DNA of 64,000 nucleotides from Hyphomicrobiaceae bacterium (GTDB lineage Bacteria; Pseudomonadota; Alphaproteobacteria; Rhizobiales; Hyphomicrobiaceae), in NCBI GenBank assembly GCA_030655135.1, contig JAURWC010000075.1:111001-175000 (forward strand), given 5' to 3'. Shown in pieces: positions 18,960 through 26,535 of the stretch; the first letter of the stretch is position 1; each line of letters opens with the position of its first letter. The notes below the pieces were generated by a model. That model was not told the origin of the DNA and ran no database searches. It saw only the letters and a list, made by a program, of their open reading frames with translations. The position numbers and the translations under genes were made by a program.

Positions 18960-20117
18960 ATGCGGCGTCAATCTGTCCTCAACAGCCGCCATCGCGCACT
19001 GGGAGCCAGGCTCGACCGCAGCTGGAACGGCGTCGCCGTCGCCGAGCGCTACGACACTGACCCCTACGATGAGATAGCGGCCGTTCGCTACCGCGCCGGT
19101 CTGATCGATATCTCTTCTCACAACATCGTGCACGTCGCCGGCCCCAGGGCCGCCGCTTGCCTCAACCATATCCTGACGACCGACATCACCCGGCTGCGCG
19201 CCGGCGATACGCACTGCTCCAATATCGTCGACGACGATGGCGCCCTGATCGATGATGTCCTGGTGTATTGCGATGGTCCCGGCCGTTTTCGCCTGTCGCA
19301 TGGCGAAGGCCAGTTGCAGACGGTCCTGGCCGAATTCGCCGGCCAGTTCAGTGTCGACGTTACGCCCGACGACGATGTGCACGTCCTGTCCCTGCAAGGT
19401 CCAGTATCGCCGGCCGTATTGGCGCCGCTACTGGCGCTCGACCTCGGTGATGTGCCGCTCGGCGTTCACCGCGGCGCGACGCTGTTTGGGGCAAAAGTCT
19501 CGCTGGTGCGCGGCGGCTTCTTCGGTGAAACAGGATTTGAAATCTTCTGCGCCGCGGCCGATGCTGGCGCCGTCTGGGACGGCATCTTGGCGGCTGGACG
19601 CCCGGCTGGTGTCATCCCCGTGTCGTGGCGCTGCCTGGAAATTGCGCGCATTGAGGCAGGCCTCTTGTTCTTTCCGTACGACATGGCTCAGCTCGGCACC
19701 ACGCCGTGGGAGGTCGGAGCCGGTTGGACCGTCGATCTCGACAAGCCGGCCTTCCGCGGCCGAGCCGCCTCGGCCGCGTGCCGCGACAATCCGCGCTCAC
19801 TGATTGCCGGCTTCGATGTCGCATCCAACGCGGCAATGCCGCCCGGTGCCCCGGTCCTGCGGGACGGCGTTGAGATCGGGCGTGTGACCAGCGCCGTCTA
19901 CAGCCGGCATCTCATGAAGTCGCTCGCCATGGCGCAGATCGCTCCCTCGCACACGGCCATCGGCACCCGCGTCGAGATCCAAGCGGGTGGCGGGGCCCTC
20001 ATGGCGGCTCATGTTGTCCAGATGCCGTTCTACGATCCGCAGCGCCTGCGCACGGCGGCGCCTCCCGCGGGCAGCAGTGACGCTGGTTCCGGGATGGCAC
20101 GGGCCGTCCAGCTGTGA
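18960..20117 (+). CDS. GcvT-family aminomethyltransferase-like protein
   Basis: 385 residues in the glycine-cleavage T-protein fold (GCV_T plus GCV_T_C). Visible are AAVRYRAGLIDISSHNIVHV, DITRLRAGDTHCSNIVDDDG (folate-fold core), ALDLGDVPLG, GGFFGETGFEIFCA, RIEAGLLFFPYDM and the C-terminal barrel IGRVTSAVYSRHLMKSLAMA. It is not beside gcvH or gcvP, so it is probably one of the folate-dependent demethylase/methyltransferase relatives rather than the glycine-cleavage subunit. The start is uncertain: ATG 18960 is taken; ATG 18909 would add 17 residues with no family support. Confidence 0.7.
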   Translation: MRRQSVLNSRHRALGARLDRSWNGVAVAERYDTDPYDEIAAVRYRAGLIDISSHNIVHVAGPRAAACLNHILTTDITRLRAGDTHCSNIVDDDGALIDDVLVYCDGPGRFRLSHGEGQLQTVLAEFAGQFSVDVTPDDDVHVLSLQGPVSPAVLAPLLALDLGDVPLGVHRGATLFGAKVSLVRGGFFGETGFEIFCAAADAGAVWDGILAAGRPAGVIPVSWRCLEIARIEAGLLFFPYDMAQLGTTPWEVGAGWTVDLDKPAFRGRAASAACRDNPRSLIAGFDVASNAAMPPGAPVLRDGVEIGRVTSAVYSRHLMKSLAMAQIAPSHTAIGTRVEIQAGGGALMAAHVVQMPFYDPQRLRTAAPPAGSSDAGSGMARAVQL

Positions 20118-20163
20118 CCCTGGCGCTCGTCCCAGTGGCATTTCCGCGCCCTGGCCCATCCTA

Positions 20164-20206
20164 GGTGCAAGGAAATCTTTTGCACCAGCCCAATCATCCC
20201 TATATT
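20164..20206 (+). promoter_or_regulatory. ssrA: Probable ssrA promoter overlapping a 7-bp inverted repeat
   Basis: A perfect inverted repeat GGTGCAA (20164-20170)/TTGCACC (20180-20186) has its right arm on a possible -35 TTGCAC, followed 15 bases later by -10 TATATT (20201-20206). If TTTTGC (20178) is used as the -35, spacing is 17. The hairpin could instead end the upstream gcvT-like transcript. Assignment is by position only. Confidence 0.45.
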
Positions 20207-20570
20207 AAACCTGCCGGATTCGTCCGGCTATGGCGATAAACGCGATCGTAATAAGCCGCTCGGACCCGGGGGCAGTACCCGGCGCCTCCACCATCTCTTG
20301 CCGCGCCTTGCGGCAGGCTCCCCGAAGGGAAGTCGCAAGGCGTAGTAAATATGGGGGCGAACTAGGATCGACGAAGGTGTAAAGGATTTAGCTTTTGCTC
20401 GGCATGATACCACCGTCATCGGGTCATTCAGAATAGTTGCCAATGACAACTATGCTGAGGCTGCTGTCGCTGCTTAACGCGGTGCCAAAAGCCTGAACTT
20501 GAAGTCCTTACCCTTAGCCGGGTAAGGCGCGGTACGGAGGGCACCGGGCAACAGAAGCCCTCCACTCATC
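20207..20570 (+). ncRNA. ssrA: tmRNA, circularly permuted two-piece form
   Basis: Rescues stalled ribosomes and tags the nascent protein for proteolysis. The permuted order is clear: the acceptor piece comes first and ends CGCCTCCACCA (20284-20293ish end at 20293) with a T-arm CCGGG/CCCGG. A removed linker follows (about 20294-20352), then the coding piece starting GGGGGCG at 20353, which pairs with CGCCTCC as the acceptor stem. The tag frame at 20439-20477 reads ANDNYAEAAVAA then TAA, preceded by TAGTT. This two-piece arrangement is characteristic of alphaproteobacteria. Outer ends are approximate; the coding piece seems to close with a GGAGGG/CCCTCC hairpin near 20546-20572. Confidence 0.93.
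20439..20477 (+). other. ssrA: tmRNA tag-peptide reading frame (ANDNYAEAAVAA, stop TAA)
   Basis: Twelve codons from the resume codon GCC at 20439 to TAA at 20475-20477. With the alanine carried by tmRNA itself, the tag added to stalled proteins would be AANDNYAEAAVAA. The VAA end suits recognition by ClpX, and the AANDNYAE part suits SspB, whose gene follows about 160 bases downstream. Confidence 0.95.
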
Positions 20571-20634
20571 CTTGGCCCGTGCCGGTGGGCTGGCGAGAGA
20601 ACTTTGAACGGGGCCCACCAGCGAAATAGAGCGG

Positions 20635-21291
20635 ATGACGTCCGAGCCAACCATCGACTACGAAGCACTGACGCAAGACGCTATGCGTGGCGTCGTGCGC
20701 ACCGTCCTCACCCGCATCGCCAAGACTGGCCTGCCGGGCGATCATCATTTCTATATCTCCTTCGACACCGAGCATCCTGGCTCGTCCCTGTCGAAGCGCC
20801 TGCGCGAGAAATACCCGCGCGAGATGACGATCGTTCTGCAGCATCGCTTCTGGGATCTCGTCATCCATGACGAGCGCTTCGAAGTGAAGCTGACGTTCGA
20901 CGGCATTCCGGAGCGCCTGGTCGTGCCGTTCGAGGCCATCAAGGTCTTCTTCGATCCGTCCGTGCGCTACGGCCTCCAGTTCGACGATCCAGAGACGGGA
21001 ACTGACCCGGACGCGCTGGTCTCAGGCAATCGCGACGTCGAGACCCGCGTCACCGCCACCCGCAGCTCCGGCCCGCGCAAACCGCGCACGCCCAAGAAGC
21101 CGCGCGCCGAGAGCGACAAGGCAACCTCACCGCTGCCGCAGCGCGAGGGCAAGTCGTCCGCGCCGGTGCCGATCAAACCGGCGGGCGATCAGCCTGCTCC
21201 GGAAAAGGAAAGCGAGACGGCGTCTGCCGACGGCGAAAAGCCGCAGAGCGGCGCCACCATCGTCAGCCTCGATCAGTTCCGCAAGAAGTAG
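20635..21291 (+). CDS. sspB: ClpXP adaptor SspB, alphaproteobacterial type
   Basis: 218 residues. SspB-alpha delivers tmRNA-tagged proteins to ClpXP. The folded domain spans about residues 8-120 (RTVLTRIAKTGLPGDHHFYI, HPGSSLSKRLREKYPREMTI, ERFEVKLTFDGIPERLVVPF, VFFDPSVRYGLQFD). After it comes a long disordered linker rich in proline, lysine and glutamate, and a conserved-type C-terminal tail ATIVSLDQFRKK, probably the ClpX-binding module. ATG at 20635. It directly follows ssrA, so tag and adaptor are encoded side by side. Confidence 0.93.
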   Translation: MTSEPTIDYEALTQDAMRGVVRTVLTRIAKTGLPGDHHFYISFDTEHPGSSLSKRLREKYPREMTIVLQHRFWDLVIHDERFEVKLTFDGIPERLVVPFEAIKVFFDPSVRYGLQFDDPETGTDPDALVSGNRDVETRVTATRSSGPRKPRTPKKPRAESDKATSPLPQREGKSSAPVPIKPAGDQPAPEKESETASADGEKPQSGATIVSLDQFRKK

Positions 21292-21391
21292 CTGCTTGTG
21301 ATGGCGCATGAGGCAGCGATTGCCTAACTTCCGCGCTCGACATCGACAGCGCGATTGGTAGTGTCATCTGGAGACTTCTTCCCAATCTTAG

Positions 21392-21415
21392 ACCCGCCTC
21401 AACCGGCGGGTTTTC
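21392..21415 (+). terminator. Rho-independent terminator
   Basis: Stem ACCCGCC (21392-21398), loop TCAACC, stem GGCGGGT (21405-21411) and the T-rich run TTTTCTTTT. It lies 100 bases past the sspB stop on the same strand, so it ends the sspB transcript or a short RNA encoded in the 21292-21391 gap. Confidence 0.8.
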
Positions 21416-21577
21416 TTTTGGGCACGAGCAGCTATAGCGGTTCGCGAGCAGGAAGCGGCTTTCCGCAGCACGCGCGAGCAGCAGGTAGAGCGGGTAGCGA
21501 TTGCAGGGCGGCGAACGCGCGCAAGCAACTGGTGTTTCGTCCCGCAATCGCCTTCGAGCAATCTCGGAGTGAAAGCA

Positions 21578-22081
21578 ATGAGCGCACCTCTGGATATCGA
21601 CACACCGTTCCTCGACAGCGTCCTCGGGCGCATGAACGGTTTTCTCTACCGCTGCAAGGCCGACAAGGACTTCACGATGCAGCAGCTGACGCCGGGCTTC
21701 GAGCGCTGCTTCGGCATCGACGCCGCTGAAATCCTCGAGAACAAGGGCCGGTCATTCGCCTCGCTGATCCACCCGGATGATTCAGCGGCCGTCGACGAAG
21801 CCGTCGTCCGCGGCCTGCAGCAGCGCCAGAATTGGAACATCAACTACCGTCTGCAGCATGCAGCGGGCCACTACGTCTGGGTCCACGAAGACGGCGGTGG
21901 CGTCTGGGATGCGAACGACCAGGTGGCTTTTCTCGAAGGCGCAGTCTTCGACATGCACCACCTCTACGCTAGCCTGCAAACGCAGCTGGAACGCATCAGC
22001 CGCGTGGAGATGGCGCGGGCAGAACCTGCGGCAACGGACGCCCAGGCCGAGGCGGGGCCGGCGTCCTCCGCTGCGGAGTAA
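21578..22081 (+). CDS. Single PAS-domain protein
   Basis: 167 residues consisting of one PAS (PAS_3/fold-like) sensor domain with no attached kinase or cyclase: RMNGFLYRCKADKDFTMQQL, FERCFGIDAAEILENKGRSF, ASLIHPDDSAAVDEAV, NINYRLQHAAGHYVWVHEDG. The tail is alanine/glutamate-rich and probably disordered. The ATG at 21578 (MSAPLDIDTPF) has GGAG eight bases upstream. It could signal by protein contact; ligand and partner are unknown. Confidence 0.75.
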   Translation: MSAPLDIDTPFLDSVLGRMNGFLYRCKADKDFTMQQLTPGFERCFGIDAAEILENKGRSFASLIHPDDSAAVDEAVVRGLQQRQNWNINYRLQHAAGHYVWVHEDGGGVWDANDQVAFLEGAVFDMHHLYASLQTQLERISRVEMARAEPAATDAQAEAGPASSAAE

Positions 22082-22144
22082 CGTTCGGTTGCAACGCAAC
22101 AGCCAAACGGCTGCAACGCGGCGCCGATCGTGCCGACCTTTGCG

Positions 22145-22525
22145 TCAGGTGCGGCTGGCGCGCCAGACGCCCGAACAAACGCCGGACGGACCGTGCCCCT
22201 TCCATGTCCCGCTGCCCTGGCCGCGGCCGAACCGGCCGGTTCCGTGAGCCGTGCGGGGACCAGCAATGGCTGTCATCCGCACATGCCCGGAGCCCGAAAC
22301 GTGTCCACGTATCGAGATCGGATAAAAGGCAAAAAATCCGCCTGTGGAAGACAAGCGGCCCCGGCGCACGCCGAGACCGATGTCGATCGTTCCGCAGTGG
22401 CCGCGCGTGGTCACCGCGACCATGCTCCAGCCTCCGTCGAAACTGGCTGCCGCTGCCGGCGGCGATAATAGCAGACTTGCGGAAATGGCCGTTAGAGAGA
22501 CGGCGCAAAGGCGATGGCCGATCAT
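22145..22525 (-). CDS. Small secreted glycine-rich protein of unknown function
   Basis: 126 residues. Signal peptide (RLCAVSLTAISASLLLSPPA, then AAAAS), then a repeating beta-rich pattern: FDGGWSMVAVTTRGHC, GTIDIGLGVRRGRLSS, IRGHVSGSGHVRMTAIAGPR, AHGTGRFGRGQGSGTWKGHG, ending CSGVWRASRT. The two late blocks resemble small periplasmic beta-barrel-like proteins common as hypotheticals in Hyphomicrobiales. Two cysteines could form a disulfide. ATG at 22525 with AAGGGA six bases upstream. A longer upstream reading shadows the VOC gene and is rejected. Confidence 0.65.
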   Translation of the reverse strand: MIGHRLCAVSLTAISASLLLSPPAAAASFDGGWSMVAVTTRGHCGTIDIGLGVRRGRLSSTGGFFAFYPISIRGHVSGSGHVRMTAIAGPRTAHGTGRFGRGQGSGTWKGHGPSGVCSGVWRASRT

Positions 22526-22677
22526 ATGCGTCCCTTCTGTTTCAATGCTCGTGATGCGAGCGTTCGCAGCGGCGAGACCGCACCCCGCGGCAGTAAGCCG
22601 GTCTGCGCAGATTGCCACCAAACGCGAACGCCGATCAATACCCCGGCAATCCCTCAGACTTAGCGATGCCTGCTGGC

Positions 22678-23151
22678 CTAACCGCGCCTTGCCGCCTCGA
22701 TCGCGGCCACGTCGATCTTGCGCATTCCCATCATCGCTTGAAACGCCCGCTTCGCTTCTCCGCCACCAGCTGCCATCGCCTCGGTCAGCACGCGCGGAGT
22801 GATCTGCCAGTTGATCCCCCATTTGTCCTTGCACCAGCCGCACGCGCTCTCCTGCCCGCCGTTGCCGACGATGGCATTCCAGTAGCGGTCGGTCTCTTCC
22901 TGGCTGTCTGTGGCAATCTGGAACGAGAACGCCTCGCTGTGCTTGAACGCGGGACCGCCATTGAGCCCCATGCACGGGATGCCGGCGACAGTGAAATCCA
23001 CCGTCAGCACGTCACCCTCTTTGCCGGACGGATAGTCGCTAGGCGCCTTGTGGACGGCACTCACCGCGCTGTCTGGAAACGTTTCGGCATAGAAGCGGGC
23101 AGCAGCTTCGGCGTCCTTGTCGTACCAAACGCAGATTGTATTCTTGGCCAT
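22678..23151 (-). CDS. VOC-superfamily PhnB-like protein
   Basis: 157 residues of the glyoxalase/bleomycin-resistance fold, PhnB/3-demethylubiquinone-methyltransferase-like subgroup (PF06983): ICVWYDKDAEAAARFYAETF at the N-terminus, VDFTVAGIPCMGLNGGP, then EETDRYWNAIVGNGGQESAC, GWCKDKWGINWQITP and a helical end. Despite the old family name, no methyltransferase motif is present, and the substrate is unknown. ATG at 23151. Divergent from the other VOC gene at 23260. Confidence 0.85.
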   Translation of the reverse strand: MAKNTICVWYDKDAEAAARFYAETFPDSAVSAVHKAPSDYPSGKEGDVLTVDFTVAGIPCMGLNGGPAFKHSEAFSFQIATDSQEETDRYWNAIVGNGGQESACGWCKDKWGINWQITPRVLTEAMAAGGGEAKRAFQAMMGMRKIDVAAIEAARRG

Positions 23152-23259
23152 TGGCTTGTCCCCTTGTGTCTCATCGCTTGATCGCGCCGCCGTGCGTCAG
23201 ATCGGAACTCTCCTCGGCCGGCGCCGGTTCATGTGGACCAGAATTTGGTGAGGTTTGTC

Positions 23260-23688
23260 ATGGAAACTCAAGAACTCTATCGCGGCCGCCTGATTGATCA
23301 TATTCAACTTGTCGTCTCGGACATCGAGGCCAATCGCAGTTTCTATCGGGCCATATTCGATGTGCTTGGCATTCCGATGGCGGGCGAGGCCCCGGACCAC
23401 TTCTGGGCTGACGAGCTTTTCGTTTCCACGGCCGAGAGCGAAGCCGCACAAGGCCAGCTGACGGGTCGCCACCACCTGGCCTTCCAGGCCGCCGACCGGG
23501 CCATGGTGGATGCCTTCCACAAGATAGGTCTTCAAAACGGCGGCACCGACAACGGCGCACCGGGTGTCCGGCCCTATCACCCCGGATATTATGCGGCGTT
23601 TCTTCTCGACCCCGCCGGTAACAACATCGAGGCCGTCTTCCACGGCGCCGCCACGCGCAGCGCTGCGTCCGTGAAGATAACGTTCTAG
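23260..23688 (+). CDS. VOC-superfamily (glyoxalase-like) protein
   Basis: 142 residues with the paired beta-alpha-beta-beta-beta modules of the family: IDHIQLVVSDIEANRSFYRA with the N-terminal metal-ligand histidine, HHLAFQAADRAMVDAFHKIG, and YYAAFLLDPAGNNIEAVFHG with the usual C-terminal glutamate. It may be a metal-dependent lyase, isomerase or dioxygenase, or a non-catalytic binder. The ATG at 23260 has GGTGAGG six bases upstream; a GTG at 23233 is possible but unneeded. Confidence 0.85.
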   Translation: METQELYRGRLIDHIQLVVSDIEANRSFYRAIFDVLGIPMAGEAPDHFWADELFVSTAESEAAQGQLTGRHHLAFQAADRAMVDAFHKIGLQNGGTDNGAPGVRPYHPGYYAAFLLDPAGNNIEAVFHGAATRSAASVKITF

Positions 23689-23908
23689 GCCCCGAGCAGC
23701 AAAATCTGGAGTGCGTTCCCGCTTCAACCATCGCTGATTGCGCTTGCTCGGCCCTGCCAGCCATCGGATCGATTGCTGGGAAGCATGCACAACTCATGCC
23801 CCCCGCTAACCCGAAACCCCTCCTGCGCTTGACCCGCTCGCATCCTTCGTCATTGTGCGGCGGCGTTCCCTATTTGGCGGAATCGCCCGGAAGGACACCT
23901 GAAGCACG

Positions 23909-25516
23909 ATGGCGAATGCAGTGGTCAATCTTGTGCGGCTGGCGCGCGCCGGTATCGTGCTGGCCCAGCATGGCGTCCAGTTCGTGCCCAAGGGCCAGAA
24001 GGTTCCGCTGCCGCTGCGCCTTGCCGCTGCCGCCACGCTTCCCATCAAGCTGATCGCCGCGCCGTTCAACTGGGGCAAGCCGCGCGACACGCGCATCAGC
24101 CGTGCGCTGGCGTCTCTCGGCCCCAGCTACATCAAGCTCGGCCAGTTCATGGCCACCCGCGCCGACGTTATCGGCCCGGAGCTGGCGACCGACCTGCGCC
24201 ACCTGCAGGATCGCATGCCGCCGTTCTCGCAACGAGAGGCGCGCCGGGCCGTGGAAGAGGCGCTGGGCGGCAAGCTCGAAGATCACTTCGTCACTTTCGG
24301 GCCGCCCGTCGCTGCCGCCTCCATCGCCCAGGTGCACAAGGCCGAGGTGATCGACAACGATGGCCAGCGCCGCACCGTGGCGGTGAAGATCCTGCGGCCC
24401 AACGTGGAGAAGCGTTTCAAGCGCGACCTCGACAGCTATCAGTTCGCCGCTCGCCTGGTGGAACGCTTCCACGCGCCCTCGCGCCGCCTGAAGCCGCTCG
24501 CAATCGTCGACAACCTGGCCCGCACCACCGAGCTGGAGATGGATCTCCGGCTCGAAGCCGCGGCCATTTCCGAGATGGCCGAAAACATCGCCCGCGAGCG
24601 GCCTGAGCGCATTACCGGCTTGCGCGTGCCCGCCGTCGACTGGCGCCGTACCGCCAAGCGCGTGCTCACCACCGAGTGGATCGACGGCACGCCGATTAGC
24701 GATCTAAACGCGCTGCGCGCGCACGGCTTCGATCTCAAGGCGCTGGGCCAGACCGTGCTGCGCGCTTTCCTCACGCACGCGATGCGCGACGGCTTCTTCC
24801 ACGCCGACATGCACCAGGGCAATCTGTTCGTCGACAGGACCGGCCAGGTCGTCGCCGTCGACTTCGGAATCATGGGTCGGCTGGGCGCGCGCGAGCGTCG
24901 CTTCCTCGCCGAGATCCTGCACGGCCTCATCACACGAGACTACCAGCGCGCCGCCTGGGTGCACTTCTGGGCCGGCTACGTGCCCCCGCATCATCCCGTC
25001 GAGGTTTTCGCCCAGGCCCTGCGCGCCATCGGCGAGCCGATCCACGGCCGCACGGCCGAAGAGATCTCCATGGCCGATCTGCTCGGCCAGCTGTTCGCCT
25101 ACACCGAAGTCTTCGACATGGAGACGCGGCCCGAGCTGATCCTGCTGCAGAAGAGCATGGTCATCGTCGAGGGCGTCGCCCGCAGCCTCGATCCCGGCCT
25201 CAACCTGTGGACCGCCGCCGAGCCCGTCGCCAAGGCCTGGATGGAAGACAACCTGGGCGCCGCCGGCCGCCTGCGCGAAGCCAGCGAGGGCGCTAACACC
25301 ATCGGCCAGCTTCTTGCCGAAGTGCCCAACCTGCTGACCGGCGCCGAGCGCGCCGTTACCTCCCTTGCCGAGATGTCGCGCTCCGGCGTTCGCCTCGACG
25401 ACGACACCGTCCGCCGCCTCGCCAGCGAAAACGCCCGCTCGTCCCGCTGGCGCAGCCTCGCGATCTGGATCGGCGCCCTCGCGCTCGCGACGATCGCCGC
25501 AGGGCATTTCCTCTGA
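23909..25516 (+). CDS. ubiB: UbiB/ABC1-family atypical kinase
   Basis: 535 residues. UbiB supports ubiquinone biosynthesis, probably by ATP-driven extraction of quinone intermediates from the membrane. Motifs of the ABC1/ADCK fold are SYIKLGQFMATRADVIG (KxGQ), AAASIAQVHKAEV (alanine-rich loop), VAVKILRPNVEKRF (invariant lysine), EWIDGTPISD, GFFHADMHQGNLFVD (catalytic loop) and VAVDFGIMGRLGARER (metal-binding DFG). A C-terminal hydrophobic segment (SLAIWIGALALATIAAGHFL) anchors it in the membrane. ATG at 23909. It is unlinked to ubiE (39.6 kb) and ubiG (59.7 kb). Confidence 0.92.
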   Translation: MANAVVNLVRLARAGIVLAQHGVQFVPKGQKVPLPLRLAAAATLPIKLIAAPFNWGKPRDTRISRALASLGPSYIKLGQFMATRADVIGPELATDLRHLQDRMPPFSQREARRAVEEALGGKLEDHFVTFGPPVAAASIAQVHKAEVIDNDGQRRTVAVKILRPNVEKRFKRDLDSYQFAARLVERFHAPSRRLKPLAIVDNLARTTELEMDLRLEAAAISEMAENIARERPERITGLRVPAVDWRRTAKRVLTTEWIDGTPISDLNALRAHGFDLKALGQTVLRAFLTHAMRDGFFHADMHQGNLFVDRTGQVVAVDFGIMGRLGARERRFLAEILHGLITRDYQRAAWVHFWAGYVPPHHPVEVFAQALRAIGEPIHGRTAEEISMADLLGQLFAYTEVFDMETRPELILLQKSMVIVEGVARSLDPGLNLWTAAEPVAKAWMEDNLGAAGRLREASEGANTIGQLLAEVPNLLTGAERAVTSLAEMSRSGVRLDDDTVRRLASENARSSRWRSLAIWIGALALATIAAGHFL

Positions 25517-25520
25517 GCAA

Positions 25521-25615
25521 GGGTCTGACCTCGGTCAGCCCCCGTTACGCCGCCCTCTCGGATTGTTACCAATCACGCATGCGCTCGAACCTGTGCTGTC
25601 AGACCGAGGTCTGAC
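25521..25615. repeat. Two copies of the GTCAGACC palindrome
   Basis: 25521-25540 carries GGGTCTGACCTCGGTCAGCC, a partial copy. 25598-25615 reads GTCAGACCGAGGTCTGAC, with perfect 8-bp arms. They lie between ubiB and the following secreted-protein gene. Related copies occur at 26435-26454, 26502-26525 and 46585-46610. Confidence 0.8.
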
Positions 25616-25720
25616 ACCACAAACGTGTTCCCGGCGGCATAGAGCTCCGTTCCCTCATTTGCAACAACGCACGCTGCGGCCCATGCCGCGCCGACGTCCG
25701 TGCAATTGAGGAGAATCACC

Positions 25721-26434
25721 TTGCCCATACGTATCCGCGCCAGCCTCGCCGCCCTGACGGCGCTGCTCTGCCTGCCGCTCGCAATGCCTGCTTCGGCCAC
25801 GTCGGCCTGGCCCGGCGATACGCCGAGCCTCGGTGGCGCCATCGCCGCCAAGGTCATCGGCCAGCAATGTGCCGGCGTTCTCGCGTCCGCCGAGATCGGT
25901 GAACTCGATGCCTTCCAGACCAAGGCCACAGCCGAACTCGCCCAACGCCCCGGCAGCGGTAACGAAGACGGCAAGCAATTCACCGAGCGCCTCGTGCGCA
26001 TGCTCACGCAAAGCTACTCGACCAAATATCGCGATCCGGCTGCCTGCGACGCTCGCGCCACTGCCGAGGCCCGCGACATGCTCCAGCGCGTCCGCAACGT
26101 TATGGTGGGCGGCAAGCCCGTCCTGCCTGATCCCAATGATCCCACCCGCGTCCCCGACGTCGGCGAAGCAATCTCCGCGAAGATCACCGGCGAAAAATGC
26201 AATGGCACGCTCTCCGTGCTGCAGCAGGCGCAGATCGACCTGCACATCGCCCGCACCTGGGTCGCACTTGCGAAAGGGCAAGCCGACACGGACGCGCGCG
26301 CCATCATGGCCAACTACAAATCTGCTGAAACCGCGATCGCTGACGGCTGGCGCCCGATAGACTGCACGGCGGAAGCCCGCAGCAAGGCGGCAACGACTGC
26401 GGCGCTGATCTCAAGGGCCGACGCCGCCCCCTAG
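25721..26434 (+). CDS. Secreted protein of unknown function
   Basis: 237 residues. A clear signal peptide (RIRASLAALTALLCLPLAMP, cleavage near ASA) directs export. The mature part is helical and contains two related halves, each with GxAIxAKxxGxxCxGxL (LGGAIAAKVIGQQCAGVLAS and VGEAISAKITGEKCNGTLSV), suggesting an internal duplication. Four cysteines could pair. No enzyme motif is seen. The start is TTG at 25721, seven bases after GAGGAG; a GTG at 25700 lacks support. The gene is flanked on both sides by GTCAGACC palindromes, one abutting its stop codon. Confidence 0.65.
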   Translation: MPIRIRASLAALTALLCLPLAMPASATSAWPGDTPSLGGAIAAKVIGQQCAGVLASAEIGELDAFQTKATAELAQRPGSGNEDGKQFTERLVRMLTQSYSTKYRDPAACDARATAEARDMLQRVRNVMVGGKPVLPDPNDPTRVPDVGEAISAKITGEKCNGTLSVLQQAQIDLHIARTWVALAKGQADTDARAIMANYKSAETAIADGWRPIDCTAEARSKAATTAALISRADAAP

Positions 26435-26525
26435 GGTCAGACCTCGGTCTGACCTGACCCGCGCCCGTGCCCCCAGCTAGATCGCATTCCGCGTTGCGCA
26501 TGGTGTCAGACCGAGGTCTGACACC
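26435..26525. repeat. Two copies of the GTCAGACC palindrome
   Basis: 26435-26454 reads GGTCAGACCTCGGTCTGACC (9-bp arms, two-base centre). 26502-26525 has 11-bp arms around CG, with the core GTCAGACCGAGGTCTGAC. The first touches the stop codon of the secreted-protein gene; the second lies 11 bases from the end of the RND pump gene. Either could act as a transcript-end hairpin, but no T-run follows. Confidence 0.85.
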
Positions 26526-26535
26526 TCCACAGCAC

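Noticed and set aside
22145..22975. 276-codon minus-strand frame spanning the small secreted protein and the VOC gene
   Set aside because: Its upstream two thirds shadow the VOC gene; the real gene is the last 126 codons, which begin with a signal peptide and ribosome site.
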